Source: an uncultured Desulfovibrio sp. (GTDB lineage Bacteria > Desulfobacterota > Desulfovibrionia > Desulfovibrionales > Desulfovibrionaceae). From it: DNA of 5,502 bases. Both the position numbers and the translations under genes were made by a program. Where the stretch lies: assembly GCA_900550745.1 (NCBI GenBank), contig URTO01000152.1, positions 1-5,502 of the forward strand. The letters run 5' to 3'. Positions 1 to 5,502 of this stretch are shown here, one piece after another (the first letter of the stretch is position 1; each line of letters starts with the position of its first letter). The notes beneath the pieces were generated by a model. The model was given only the letters and a program-made list of their open reading frames with translations. It did no database searches and was not told the DNA's origin.

Positions 1-21
1 TACCATGACAGAGCTTTTTTA

Positions 22-57
22 AAAAATTTATTTTGAATTTCAGATAGTTGAAATGCG
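22..57 (+). promoter_or_regulatory. 36-bp repeated operator-like element, copy 1
   Basis: This element matches 2394-2429 at 34 of 36 positions, differing at 29 and 38. Its core, ATTTCA-GATAGT-TGAAAT (37-54), is a perfect 6+6 inverted repeat around a six-base spacer. A further TGAA half-site lies at 34-37, and an A/T run (TTTTTTAAAAAA, 15-26) sits directly upstream. The element lies just before the leader of the catalytic subunit gene, and its second copy takes the same place before the FeS subunit gene. A binding site for a dimeric regulator, perhaps with part of a promoter, is the simplest reading. I could not find convincing sigma70 or sigma54 boxes within it, and the regulator is unknown. 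Confidence 0.6.
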
Positions 58-275
58 GCTTTTCTGCAAAAGCGGATGTCTCCCCCGCACGGCTCCATTG
101 ATCGGGATACCCCGACGGGGTACACTGAAGCGCCTTGGAAGGGCATATCGGGCGGCGTGAGGGAACGGATGCGGGGAAACCTCCGCTAACCAGCCTCCAT
201 CGCCCAACATTTTGGGCGAAGCAATAGGACGTTCGACATATTTTCTCACCCTCTCTTTCCAGACAGGAACGCATC
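58..275 (+). ncRNA. Structured 5' leader of the oxidoreductase gene; candidate Moco/Tuco-type riboswitch
   Basis: This untranslated stretch between the repeat element and the first gene is rich in hairpins. The stems I can pair by eye are 58-63/68-73 (GCTTTT, loop CTGC), 108-113/117-122 (TACCCC/GGGGTA), 132-136/140-144, 171-176/181-186 (GCGGGG/CTCCGC) and 200-207/212-219 (TCGCCCAA, loop CATT). Positions 89-97 can also pair with 151-159 at seven of nine bases and would enclose the second and third hairpins as a multibranch junction. The last hairpin has no T-run after it, so it is not an intrinsic terminator. Molybdenum or tungsten cofactor riboswitches (Moco RNA motif) are known upstream of cofactor synthesis, transport and user genes, which fits this position. 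I could not check the match to the family consensus, so only the structured leader itself is well supported. Confidence 0.4.
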
Positions 276-2345
276 ATGAAGACAGTCTATAGCGTATGCG
301 GCATGTGCGGGACACGGTGCCCGGTTGCCGTCGGGGTCGAAAACGGCGAAGCGGTCTGGATTCAGGGCAATCCCCACGCAGCCACGGGTTCGGCATTGTG
401 TCCTCGCGGCATCGCGGCGCTCGCGCTGGAGAAAGATTCCGAGCGCCCGCAGTCGCCCCTGATGCGCGTGGGGGCCCGCGGAGGGCATACGTGGCGCGCC
501 GTCGGCTGGGAAGAGGCGCTCGACGCCGTAGCCGACAAGCTCCGCGCCATACGGGATCAATACGGCCCCGAAAGCGTCATGTTCTCGCACCGGGGCGGCC
601 CGTTTACGGATCTCTACAAAGCCTTCGCACGCGGCCTCGGCACGCCCAACATCTACAGCCACGGCGTTACCTGCACCCGCAACGTGGATCAGGCCTGTAC
701 ATCCGTTTTGGGGCTGGATCGCGGGCGTCTCGTCATTGACTACCGGGAGTCGAAACACATCGTGCTCCAAAGCCGCAACGCGCTGGAGGCGCTGAACCTC
801 TCGGAAGTCGCTGGCATCACCGCAGCGCGGGCCAACGGCTGCAAAGTGACGGTCATGGATGTCCGCACCACCGTCAGCGCCGCCAAAGCGGACACCTTTT
901 TCCTCGTCCGCCCCGGCACCGATTACGCCATGAACCTTGCGGTGCTGCACGTGCTGATTTCGGAAAAGCTCTATGATCCCCAGATGCTGCCGTATATCGA
1001 CGGCTTCGGGGAACTGGAGGAGCGCGTCCGCCCCTGTACGCCGCAGTGGGCGGAAACCGAAACCGGGATCAAGGCCGGCCGCATCGTCAGGCTGGCGCGT
1101 GAACTGGCCGAGGCCGCGCCCCGTGTCCTCTGGTATCCCGGCTGGTTCACGGCCCGGTATGCGGACAGCTTCGTCACCGTGCGCAGCGCCTACCTCATCA
1201 ACGCCCTGCTCGGCTCCATCGGTGCGCGCGGCGGCATGCCCATCAGCCTTTCCCCCAAGGAAGTGGGGAAGCGGCTGCGGCCCCTCTCGGCACTCTACCC
1301 CAATGTCGCCAAGCCGATGGCGGACAAGGCCGGCTGGCAGCAGCCCGGCCTGCTCCACCGGGCCTTCGACGCCGCCGTGACCGGCGATCCGTATCCGATC
1401 CGCGCCTACATCTCGATGCGCCACAACATCCTGTCTTCGCTGCCCGACCCGGATACGCTGCGGGGCAAGCTGGACAAGCTCGACCTCATCGTCGCCGTCA
1501 CCACCACATGGTCGCCCACGGCGGACTATGCCGACATCGTGCTGCCGCTCTCCCCGGCTTTGTCCAGGGAAAGCATCCTGGCCTCCAAGCTGGGGCTGAA
1601 GCCGCAGCTCTTCCGCCGCCAGCGCGCCGTGCAGCCGCGTTTCGACACGCGCGCCGACTGGGAAATCCTGTGCGGACTCGCCTCCCGCCTTGGGCTCGAC
1701 AAGCTCGCCTTCTCACGCATTGAAGATATATGGAACTATCAGCTTGAAGGCACGGGGCTCGGCATAGAGGCGTTCGACGCAACCGGCTTTGTGCCGCTCG
1801 CGTCCGCTCCGCGCTGGAAAACCCTTGCGAAAGCCACGCTGCCCACGCCTTCCGGCAAGATAGAGGCCCGCAGCCGTTTATGGGCTGAATCCGGGCACGA
1901 CACCCTGCCGCCCTACACGGCACCGGGACGGCCCGCCGCGCCCGACCAGTTCCGCATCATTCCCGGACGGGCGGCGTTGCATACGCAGGCCAGCACGACG
2001 AACAACCCCTTGCTGTCCGAACTCGCGCCCACCAATACGTTATGGATTCACAAGGAACGGGCCCAAGCCCTTGGCATTGCCGATGGCGACTGGGTTGAAG
2101 TACGCACAACCGCAGGCCCCGTCGGTCGTTTGCGTGCCAAAGTGACCACGGGCATCCACCCCGAAGCCGCCTTCATGCTGCACGGCTTTGGCAGGGAAAC
2201 GCCCCAGGAAACGCGGGCCTTCGGCAAGGGCGTGGCGGATGAAGCCTGCATGATCAGCGGGCTCGGCCATGAAGATCCGCTCGGCGGGGGGCTGGCCCTT
2301 CAGGAGCACTTCATAACGATCCGAAAAGCCGAGGAAACGGACTGA
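276..2345 (+). CDS. Molybdopterin (bis-MGD) oxidoreductase, PhsA/PsrA-like catalytic subunit, no Tat signal
   Basis: This is a DMSO reductase family enzyme of 689 residues that would bind a molybdenum or tungsten bis-pterin cofactor and one 4Fe-4S cluster. The cluster motif is at the extreme N terminus: Cys8, Cys11, Cys15 and Cys42, followed by Pro-Arg-Gly. Cys133 in the stretch SHGVTCTRN sits where thiosulfate and polysulfide reductases carry the cysteine metal ligand. Middle blocks such as YADIVLPLSPALSRES, and the C-terminal dinucleotide-binding block TTNNPLLSEL (about 574-583) with LGIADGDWVEV, also resemble that group. The ATG at 276 follows AGGAA (265-269) with a six-base gap. An in-frame stop at 225-227 rules out a longer N terminus, so there is no twin-arginine signal and the enzyme should stay in the cytoplasm. 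The FeS partner gene starts 192 bp downstream. The substrate cannot be told from sequence. Thiosulfate or polysulfide reduction is only the nearest family analogy, and known cytoplasmic Mo/W enzymes such as acetylene hydratase and transhydroxylase show other chemistries are possible. Confidence 0.93.
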   Translation: MKTVYSVCGMCGTRCPVAVGVENGEAVWIQGNPHAATGSALCPRGIAALALEKDSERPQSPLMRVGARGGHTWRAVGWEEALDAVADKLRAIRDQYGPESVMFSHRGGPFTDLYKAFARGLGTPNIYSHGVTCTRNVDQACTSVLGLDRGRLVIDYRESKHIVLQSRNALEALNLSEVAGITAARANGCKVTVMDVRTTVSAAKADTFFLVRPGTDYAMNLAVLHVLISEKLYDPQMLPYIDGFGELEERVRPCTPQWAETETGIKAGRIVRLARELAEAAPRVLWYPGWFTARYADSFVTVRSAYLINALLGSIGARGGMPISLSPKEVGKRLRPLSALYPNVAKPMADKAGWQQPGLLHRAFDAAVTGDPYPIRAYISMRHNILSSLPDPDTLRGKLDKLDLIVAVTTTWSPTADYADIVLPLSPALSRESILASKLGLKPQLFRRQRAVQPRFDTRADWEILCGLASRLGLDKLAFSRIEDIWNYQLEGTGLGIEAFDATGFVPLASAPRWKTLAKATLPTPSGKIEARSRLWAESGHDTLPPYTAPGRPAAPDQFRIIPGRAALHTQASTTNNPLLSELAPTNTLWIHKERAQALGIADGDWVEVRTTAGPVGRLRAKVTTGIHPEAAFMLHGFGRETPQETRAFGKGVADEACMISGLGHEDPLGGGLALQEHFITIRKAEETD

Positions 2346-2393
2346 ACCGGCCATCAGGAAAGGACGGGACATTCGGCGTTTCAATGGGTTTCC

Positions 2394-2429
2394 AAAAATT
2401 CATTTTGAACTTCAGATAGTTGAAATGCG
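2394..2429 (+). promoter_or_regulatory. 36-bp repeated operator-like element, copy 2
   Basis: This second copy of the 22-57 element differs by T to C at 2401 and 2410. The second change weakens the outer palindrome to ACTTCA-GATAGT-TGAAAT. The change at 2401 completes another half-site, so the order of half-sites here is TTCA (2399), TGAA (2406), TTCA (2411), TGAA (2421). The copy begins 48 bp after the stop codon of the catalytic gene and about 108 bp before the FeS subunit ATG. Its presence suggests the second gene has its own regulated promoter in addition to any read-through from the first. No clear terminator lies between the two genes. Confidence 0.6.
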
Positions 2430-2537
2430 TCTTTCATTGCAACAGTGAATATCCCGAAAGGGCGTGCCCCCGTATCCCCTGCGGGGGCGCCGCATCAGCA
2501 AACAATCGCCGGATGCAAGGCATCCGGGTGAGGCACT
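2430..2537 (+). promoter_or_regulatory. Hairpin-rich 5' leader of the FeS subunit gene
   Basis: Three hairpins follow one another. The first is CCC-GAAA-GGG (2453-2462), a GNRA-type tetraloop. The second is GTGCCCCC/GGGGGCGC (2464-2471 with 2483-2490), whose 11-base loop contains an alternative CCCC partner for the G-run. The third is CCGGATGC/GCATCCGG (2509-2516 with 2520-2527). The leader is about half as long as that of the catalytic gene. Apart from some resemblance in the first 20-25 bases after the repeat, I see no clear homology between the two leaders. It may control translation or simply stabilise the message. Confidence 0.4.
2509..2533 (+). promoter_or_regulatory. Eight-bp hairpin abutting the Shine-Dalgarno of the FeS subunit gene
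   Basis: A perfect 8-bp stem with an AAG loop (2509-2527) runs directly into the ribosome binding site. The Shine-Dalgarno-like GGGTGAGG (2526-2533) shares its first two bases with the 3' arm, and the ATG follows four bases later at 2538. Folding would put the start site at the foot of a stable GC stem, which could limit or modulate ribosome access. The pairing is seen directly, while a regulatory role is inferred. Confidence 0.4.
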
Positions 2538-3071
2538 ATGAGCATATACCGCCTTGTCGTTGATCAAGATCGCTGCATCGCCTGCCATGCCTGTGAAGCC
2601 ATCTGCAAGGCGGCCCATGACAGCGCACCGGGCATTTCCCTCGGAACCCTGCTTGTCGATGGCCCCCGCTTTGAGGACGCCGCGGAAGAGGCGACGCCGA
2701 TCATCGCCAAACATGCACGCCCGGAAACGCCCGCACCGCTGGACGGGGAGCCCCGGGTTGTGCTTCATACCCGCTACCGGGCCTGCGTACAGTGCCCCCA
2801 GCCGCGCTGTGTGGAAGCCTGCCCCAAAGGGGCGCTTATCCGCCGGGAGAGCGACGGGATCGTCTTCATACGGGAAGAGGCGTGCGTCGGCTGCGGGGCA
2901 TGCCAAAGGGCCTGCCCACATCGCTTGATCTGGGTTGATCCCCACAAAAGGAAAGCCGTCAAATGCGATCAATGCAAAGACCGCCTTGATGCCGGGCTGG
3001 ACGCCGCCTGCGTCACCGTCTGTCCCACAGGCGCACTGAAGCTCGTAAGGAAAGAAAAGCCGGGCCGATAG
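2538..3071 (+). CDS. Four-cluster 4Fe-4S ferredoxin-like electron-transfer subunit (DmsB/PhsB/PsrB type)
   Basis: This 177-residue protein should carry electrons to or from the catalytic subunit encoded upstream. It has exactly sixteen motif cysteines in the classic order: 13-16-19-23, 83-86-91-95, 116-119-122-126 and 143-146-158-162. These spacings (including Cx2Cx4Cx3C in the second group and Cx2Cx11Cx3C in the fourth) are those of the beta subunits of DMSO, polysulfide and thiosulfate reductases. All four clusters should be 4Fe-4S, since no cysteine is replaced. Residues 30-75, between the first two motifs, form a cysteine-free insert. There is no signal peptide or membrane segment. Normally such a subunit docks to a membrane quinol-oxidising protein, but the next gene is rfbA, so the partner is missing here or encoded elsewhere. 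The subunit type is secure. The physiological donor or acceptor is unknown. Confidence 0.93.
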   Translation: MSIYRLVVDQDRCIACHACEAICKAAHDSAPGISLGTLLVDGPRFEDAAEEATPIIAKHARPETPAPLDGEPRVVLHTRYRACVQCPQPRCVEACPKGALIRRESDGIVFIREEACVGCGACQRACPHRLIWVDPHKRKAVKCDQCKDRLDAGLDAACVTVCPTGALKLVRKEKPGR

Positions 3072-3133
3072 GCATTGCAGGCGGCTGGCCCATCATGCGG
3101 ATTTTCCCCAAAAGGAGCGCCGCTTGCCCTGCC
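3071..3133 (+). terminator. Long imperfect stem-loop at the end of the FeS subunit gene
   Basis: Positions 3071-3085 pair with 3119-3133 at 12 Watson-Crick positions plus one G-T pair out of 15. The stem begins at the last base of the TAG stop codon and encloses a 33-base loop. A competing short pairing exists between AAGGAG (3112-3117) and CTCCTT (3134-3139). No T-run follows, so this is not a canonical intrinsic terminator. It could mark a message end formed by Rho or by processing, or protect the 3' end. Confidence 0.3.
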
Positions 3134-3150
3134 CTCCTTGGAAATGGTAT

Positions 3151-3180
3151 TTGCCTGTTTCAATTTGGCTCTGTTATAGT
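3151..3180 (+). promoter_or_regulatory. Candidate sigma70 extended -10 promoter for rfbA
   Basis: TTGCCT (3151-3156) and TATAGT (3175-3180) are 18 bases apart, and TGT precedes the -10 box at 3172-3174, giving an extended -10. The -10 box matches consensus at five of six positions and the -35 box at four of six. It lies in the AT-rich gap after the redox genes and would start transcription near 3187, giving an rfbA leader of about 160 nt. No other pair of boxes in the gap looks as good. A second weak -10, TATAAC (3312-3317), lacks a well-placed -35. Confidence 0.45.
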
Positions 3181-3252
3181 ATGTGGTTGTTTCATCTCCA
3201 CAGTGCGGTGAAAAATATAGCTTTTTTCCAGTTTTCCCCTTGGCGGGATCCA

Positions 3253-3276
3253 CGGTTAAGGCATTTTATCGGTTAA
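3253..3276 (+). repeat. Direct repeat CGGTTAA, two copies 17 bp apart
   Basis: CGGTTAA occurs at 3253-3259 and 3270-3276 in the AT-rich region between the candidate promoter and rfbA. It could be a pair of regulator half-sites, but seven-base repeats also arise by chance. No function can be assigned. Confidence 0.25.
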
Positions 3277-3321
3277 TCCTTTGAAATTTAAAAAAAGCAT
3301 CAACCATTTTCTATAACACAG

Positions 3322-3336
3322 CCTTCAATTTGAAGG
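3322..3336 (+). promoter_or_regulatory. Palindrome CCTTCAATTTGAAGG beside the rfbA ribosome binding site
   Basis: This is a perfect 7+7 inverted repeat around a single T. Its right arm runs into the Shine-Dalgarno region GGGAAGG (3335-3341), and the rfbA ATG follows at 3350. As DNA it could be an operator. As RNA it could form a CCTTC/GAAGG hairpin just before the ribosome binding site. It contains TTCA and TGAA half-sites like those of the repeat upstream of the redox genes, but with a three-base spacer instead of six. Confidence 0.35.
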
Positions 3337-3349
3337 GAAGGTTTTACAT

Positions 3350-4243
3350 ATGGCACCACGGAAAGGCATCCTGCTGGCGGGCGGTTCCGGCACGCGGCTT
3401 CACCCCCTCACGCTCAGCGTCAGCAAACAGCTGCTGCCGGTCTACAATAAGCCGATGATCTATTATCCGTTGTCGGTTCTCCTTCTGGCGGGCATCCGTG
3501 AGGTTGCCATCATCACCACGCCGGACGACGGCTGGCAGTTCCGCAAACTCCTTGGGGACGGCAGCCAGTGGGGGTGCTCCTTTGAGTACATTACGCAGCC
3601 GAAGCCGGAAGGCATCGCCCAAGCGTTCCTTCTCGCCGCTGACTTCATCAAGGGAAGCCACTCCTGCCTGATCCTTGGGGACAACATCTTCTTCGGCAAC
3701 GGCCTTGAAGATCTCCTCATCAGCGCCCGCGAACAGGAAGAAGGCGCGACCGTCTTCGGGTATCACGTCAGCGACCCGGAACGTTACGGCGTGGTCGAGT
3801 TCGATCAGGATATGAAAGTCCGCTCCCTTGAGGAGAAGCCCCGGCATCCCAAATCCAGCTACGCCGTCGCCGGGCTTTATTTTTATGATCAGGACGTCGT
3901 GGACATCACACGCGGAATCAAGCCCTCCCCACGGGGGGAACTGGAAATCACGGACGTCAACAAGGCCTATCTCGACGCGGGGAAACTGCATGTGGGGCTG
4001 ATGGGGCGCGGCATCGCGTGGCTGGACACCGGCACCCACGATTCGCTCATGGCGGCGGGCACGTTCGTGCAGGCCATCGAAACCCGGCAGGGCCTCAAAG
4101 TTTCCTGCATTGAGGAAATCGCTTGGCGCAAGGGCTACATCTCGACGGAACAGCTCATGAAGCTGGCGGCCCCGCTGCAAAAATCCGGCTATGGGGACTA
4201 CCTCATGACCCTGCCCGAACGCGTCGCCGAGTCATGGAAATAA
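3350..4243 (+). CDS. rfbA: Glucose-1-phosphate thymidylyltransferase RfbA/RmlA
   Basis: The enzyme joins dTTP and glucose 1-phosphate to give dTDP-glucose and pyrophosphate. This is the first step to dTDP-L-rhamnose and other dTDP-deoxysugars of O-antigen or capsule, and it takes place in the cytoplasm. The protein has 297 residues, normal for the family. The nucleotide-binding loop GGSGTRLHPLT is at 11-21 and the KQLLPVYNKPM block at 26-36. The conserved QPKPEGIAQA (83-92), LGDNIFFG (109-116, Asp111), GELEITD (196-202) and WLDTGTHDS (from 224, Asp226) are all present. Asp111 and Asp226 correspond to the usual magnesium ligands. The C-terminal helical part (EQLMKLA, KSGYGDYL) is complete. The ATG at 3350 follows GGGAAGG with an eight-base gap. 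The companion genes rfbB, rfbC and rfbD are not in the window, and a glycosyltransferase follows, as expected for a polysaccharide cluster. Confidence 0.97.
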   Translation: MAPRKGILLAGGSGTRLHPLTLSVSKQLLPVYNKPMIYYPLSVLLLAGIREVAIITTPDDGWQFRKLLGDGSQWGCSFEYITQPKPEGIAQAFLLAADFIKGSHSCLILGDNIFFGNGLEDLLISAREQEEGATVFGYHVSDPERYGVVEFDQDMKVRSLEEKPRHPKSSYAVAGLYFYDQDVVDITRGIKPSPRGELEITDVNKAYLDAGKLHVGLMGRGIAWLDTGTHDSLMAAGTFVQAIETRQGLKVSCIEEIAWRKGYISTEQLMKLAAPLQKSGYGDYLMTLPERVAESWK

Positions 4244-4392
4244 CCCCGCAGCCCGGTGCGGCCTGAGGGGTGGGGAGGTATCCCCTCCACAAGGTACGCA
4301 CACGGCTGCCCCCGCCGGGTATGGGTTCGGCGCGTCCGCCGACCGTTCCCGCCCCACAAAAGGTTTCCAGAGAAAACGCCGAGGAATATCGC
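4244..4392 (+). other. GC-rich intergenic spacer with hairpins between rfbA and the glycosyltransferase gene
   Basis: The 149-bp spacer holds no gene that I can support. Just after the rfbA stop, CCGCA (4246-4250) pairs with TGCGG (4257-4261). A stronger hairpin pairs 4270-4278 with 4282-4290 at eight of nine positions (one of them G-T) around a TAT loop. Neither is followed by a T-run, so intrinsic termination is unlikely and read-through into the next gene is expected. I see no sigma70 promoter boxes. The last part contains GAGGA (4381-4385), the ribosome binding site of the downstream gene. Confidence 0.4.
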
Positions 4393-5502
4393 ATGGATGA
4401 AAAAACATTGCCGCATCTGCGCGTAGCTATTATCCATTACTGGCTTACGGGCATGCGCGGCGGGGAAAAGGTCGTCGAAGCCTTGTGCAGGATTTTTCCA
4501 CAGGCGGATATCTATACGCATGTCGTCCGCCCCGAGGCGCTCTCCCCAACCATCACCTCCCACCCGATCCACACGACATTCATCCAAAAGCTTCCGGGAA
4601 GCGTGCGGCATTACCAGAAATACCTCCCCCTGATGCCGCTTGCGCTGGAACAGTTGGATCTGCGCGGCTATGATCTCGTCATCTCCAGCGAGTCCGGGCC
4701 CGCCAAAGGGGTCATCACGCGAGCCGACACGCCGCACATCTGCTATTGCCATTCCCCCATGCGCTATCTCTGGGATTTCTATCAAGACTATCTGGAATCC
4801 GCCGGAACGGTGACGCGCCTGCTCATGCGCCCGCTGTTCCATCGCCTGCGGCTGTGGGATTACGCCTCGGCGCAGCGCGTCGATCACGTTATCGCCAATT
4901 CGCGCACCGTGGCGCGCCGGGTCAGGCGCTGGTGGGGGAAGGAAGCCGCCGTCATCCATCCCCCCGTCGACATCTCACGTTTCTCCAGCCCCCGCATGGC
5001 GGCGCTTCAGGATGTCCCCGGCAGCCCGGAACCCGGCAACTATTACCTCTGCCTCAGCGAACTGGTGAGCTACAAGCGCGTGGATCTGGCTGTGGAGGCG
5101 TGTACCCGTACCGGGCGGCGTCTTGTCGTTGCGGGGGACGGCCCTGAACGGAAGCGTTTGGAAAGCATGGCCGGGCCGACCGTCAGTTTTGTGGGCCGCG
5201 TGGACAATGCGGCGCTCCCCGCCCTCTATGCGGGCTGTAAGGCCTTCCTGTTCCCCGGCGAAGAGGATTTCGGGATCACGCCCCTTGAGGCTATGGCAGC
5301 AGGACGCCCCGTTATCGCATACGGCAGGGGCGGGGTCTTGGACAGCGTGACGGACGGAGAAACCGGGATCTTTTTTGAGCGGCAGACGGCTGAGGCATTG
5401 GCCAAGGCACTCGACGCCTATGAAGCCTCCACGGAACAGGCGGCCATGATAGAAGAAACTGAATTCATTCCGATTGACAGGGAAACGACCATTGCGCCAA
5501 TG
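4393..5502 (+). CDS. Family 4 glycosyltransferase, WbaZ-like (3' end beyond window)
   Basis: This is probably a sugar transferase that adds a hexose, perhaps mannose, from a nucleotide sugar during O-antigen or capsule assembly at the inner face of the cytoplasmic membrane. The frame starts at an ATG behind GAGGA (seven-base gap) and stays open for 370 codons to the window edge, close to the usual full length of about 380-400. The N terminus RVAIIHYWLTGMRGGEKVVE (10-29) and the block CYCHSPMRYLWDFY are typical of WbaZ-like GT4 enzymes. So is the middle motif ELVSYKRVDLAVEA, with its basic KR pair. The GT-B C-terminal donor site shows EEDFGITPLEAMAAG, with the E-x7-E pair at Glu291 and Glu299. 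No membrane segment is visible. The last 25 or so residues look less like the family and are more AT-rich. Donor and acceptor cannot be read from the sequence. Confidence 0.92.
   Translation, partial: MDEKTLPHLRVAIIHYWLTGMRGGEKVVEALCRIFPQADIYTHVVRPEALSPTITSHPIHTTFIQKLPGSVRHYQKYLPLMPLALEQLDLRGYDLVISSESGPAKGVITRADTPHICYCHSPMRYLWDFYQDYLESAGTVTRLLMRPLFHRLRLWDYASAQRVDHVIANSRTVARRVRRWWGKEAAVIHPPVDISRFSSPRMAALQDVPGSPEPGNYYLCLSELVSYKRVDLAVEACTRTGRRLVVAGDGPERKRLESMAGPTVSFVGRVDNAALPALYAGCKAFLFPGEEDFGITPLEAMAAGRPVIAYGRGGVLDSVTDGETGIFFERQTAEALAKALDAYEASTEQAAMIEETEFIPIDRETTIAPM

Noticed and set aside
11..26. T-run followed by A-run as the tail of an upstream terminator
   Set aside because: The hairpin that would precede it is outside the window or absent, so it cannot be judged. 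It may equally be an A/T-rich upstream promoter element.
48..70. Sigma54 promoter in or after the repeat element
   Set aside because: The GG and GC dinucleotides in copy 1 are seven bases apart instead of ten, and copy 2 lacks the GG.
200..219. Intrinsic terminator or attenuator before the catalytic gene
   Set aside because: The stem is good but is followed by AGCAATAGG with no T-run.
40..249. Small minus-strand frame in the first leader whose C terminus RISTI is shared with another minus-strand frame ending at 2412
   Set aside because: The shared ending is only the reverse translation of the repeated element. The rest of the two frames is unrelated.
246..1424. 392-codon minus-strand open frame opposite the catalytic subunit gene
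   Set aside because: It lies antisense to a convincing oxidoreductase gene. Its protein has no recognisable domain, and long antisense frames are expected in GC-rich coding DNA.
3344..4180. 278-codon minus-strand open frame opposite rfbA
   Set aside because: It is a shadow of a clear RfbA gene. The product has low-complexity composition and no motif.
4198..4959. 253-codon minus-strand open frame across the rfbA end, the spacer and the glycosyltransferase start
   Set aside because: It overlaps two secure plus-strand genes, and its product shows no recognisable domain.

Overview
The window carries two pairs of plus-strand genes from a GC-rich bacterium. It reads as a Gram-negative anaerobe. 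The family Desulfovibrionaceae (Desulfovibrio, Bilophila and relatives) would fit the GC level, the anaerobic molybdo-enzyme and the protein style, but that placement is a guess from general resemblance. All four reading frames point the same way, and the long minus-strand open frames are antisense shadows.

Positions 1-3133 hold a two-subunit molybdenum or tungsten oxidoreductase. A catalytic subunit of the PhsA/PsrA type (276-2345) is followed by a ferredoxin-like subunit with sixteen cysteines for four 4Fe-4S clusters (2538-3071). Neither has an export signal, and no membrane-anchor (PsrC/NrfD-like) gene lies beside them. The enzyme is therefore predicted to be a soluble cytoplasmic A-B dimer of unknown substrate. 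The most striking non-coding feature is a 36-bp element that occurs twice (22-57 and 2394-2429, 34 of 36 bases identical), once upstream of each subunit gene. Each copy contains an inverted repeat (TTTCA or CTTCA, six bases, TGAAA) and is followed by a hairpin-rich untranslated leader. The leader of the catalytic gene is long (about 218 nt) with at least five hairpins. It is a candidate cofactor-sensing riboswitch, possibly of the Moco/Tuco class, but this is not proven.

Positions 3134-3349 are an AT-rich intergenic stretch. It holds a good extended -10 promoter candidate, a short direct repeat and a palindrome beside the next ribosome binding site.

Positions 3350-5502 begin a surface-polysaccharide locus. 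They hold rfbA (glucose-1-phosphate thymidylyltransferase, first step to dTDP-rhamnose and related dTDP sugars) and a family 4 glycosyltransferase of the WbaZ-like group. The second gene is cut by the window edge after 370 codons. The 149-bp gap between them is GC-rich, with hairpins but no clear terminator, so the two are probably co-transcribed. Nothing visible links the redox pair functionally to the polysaccharide genes.
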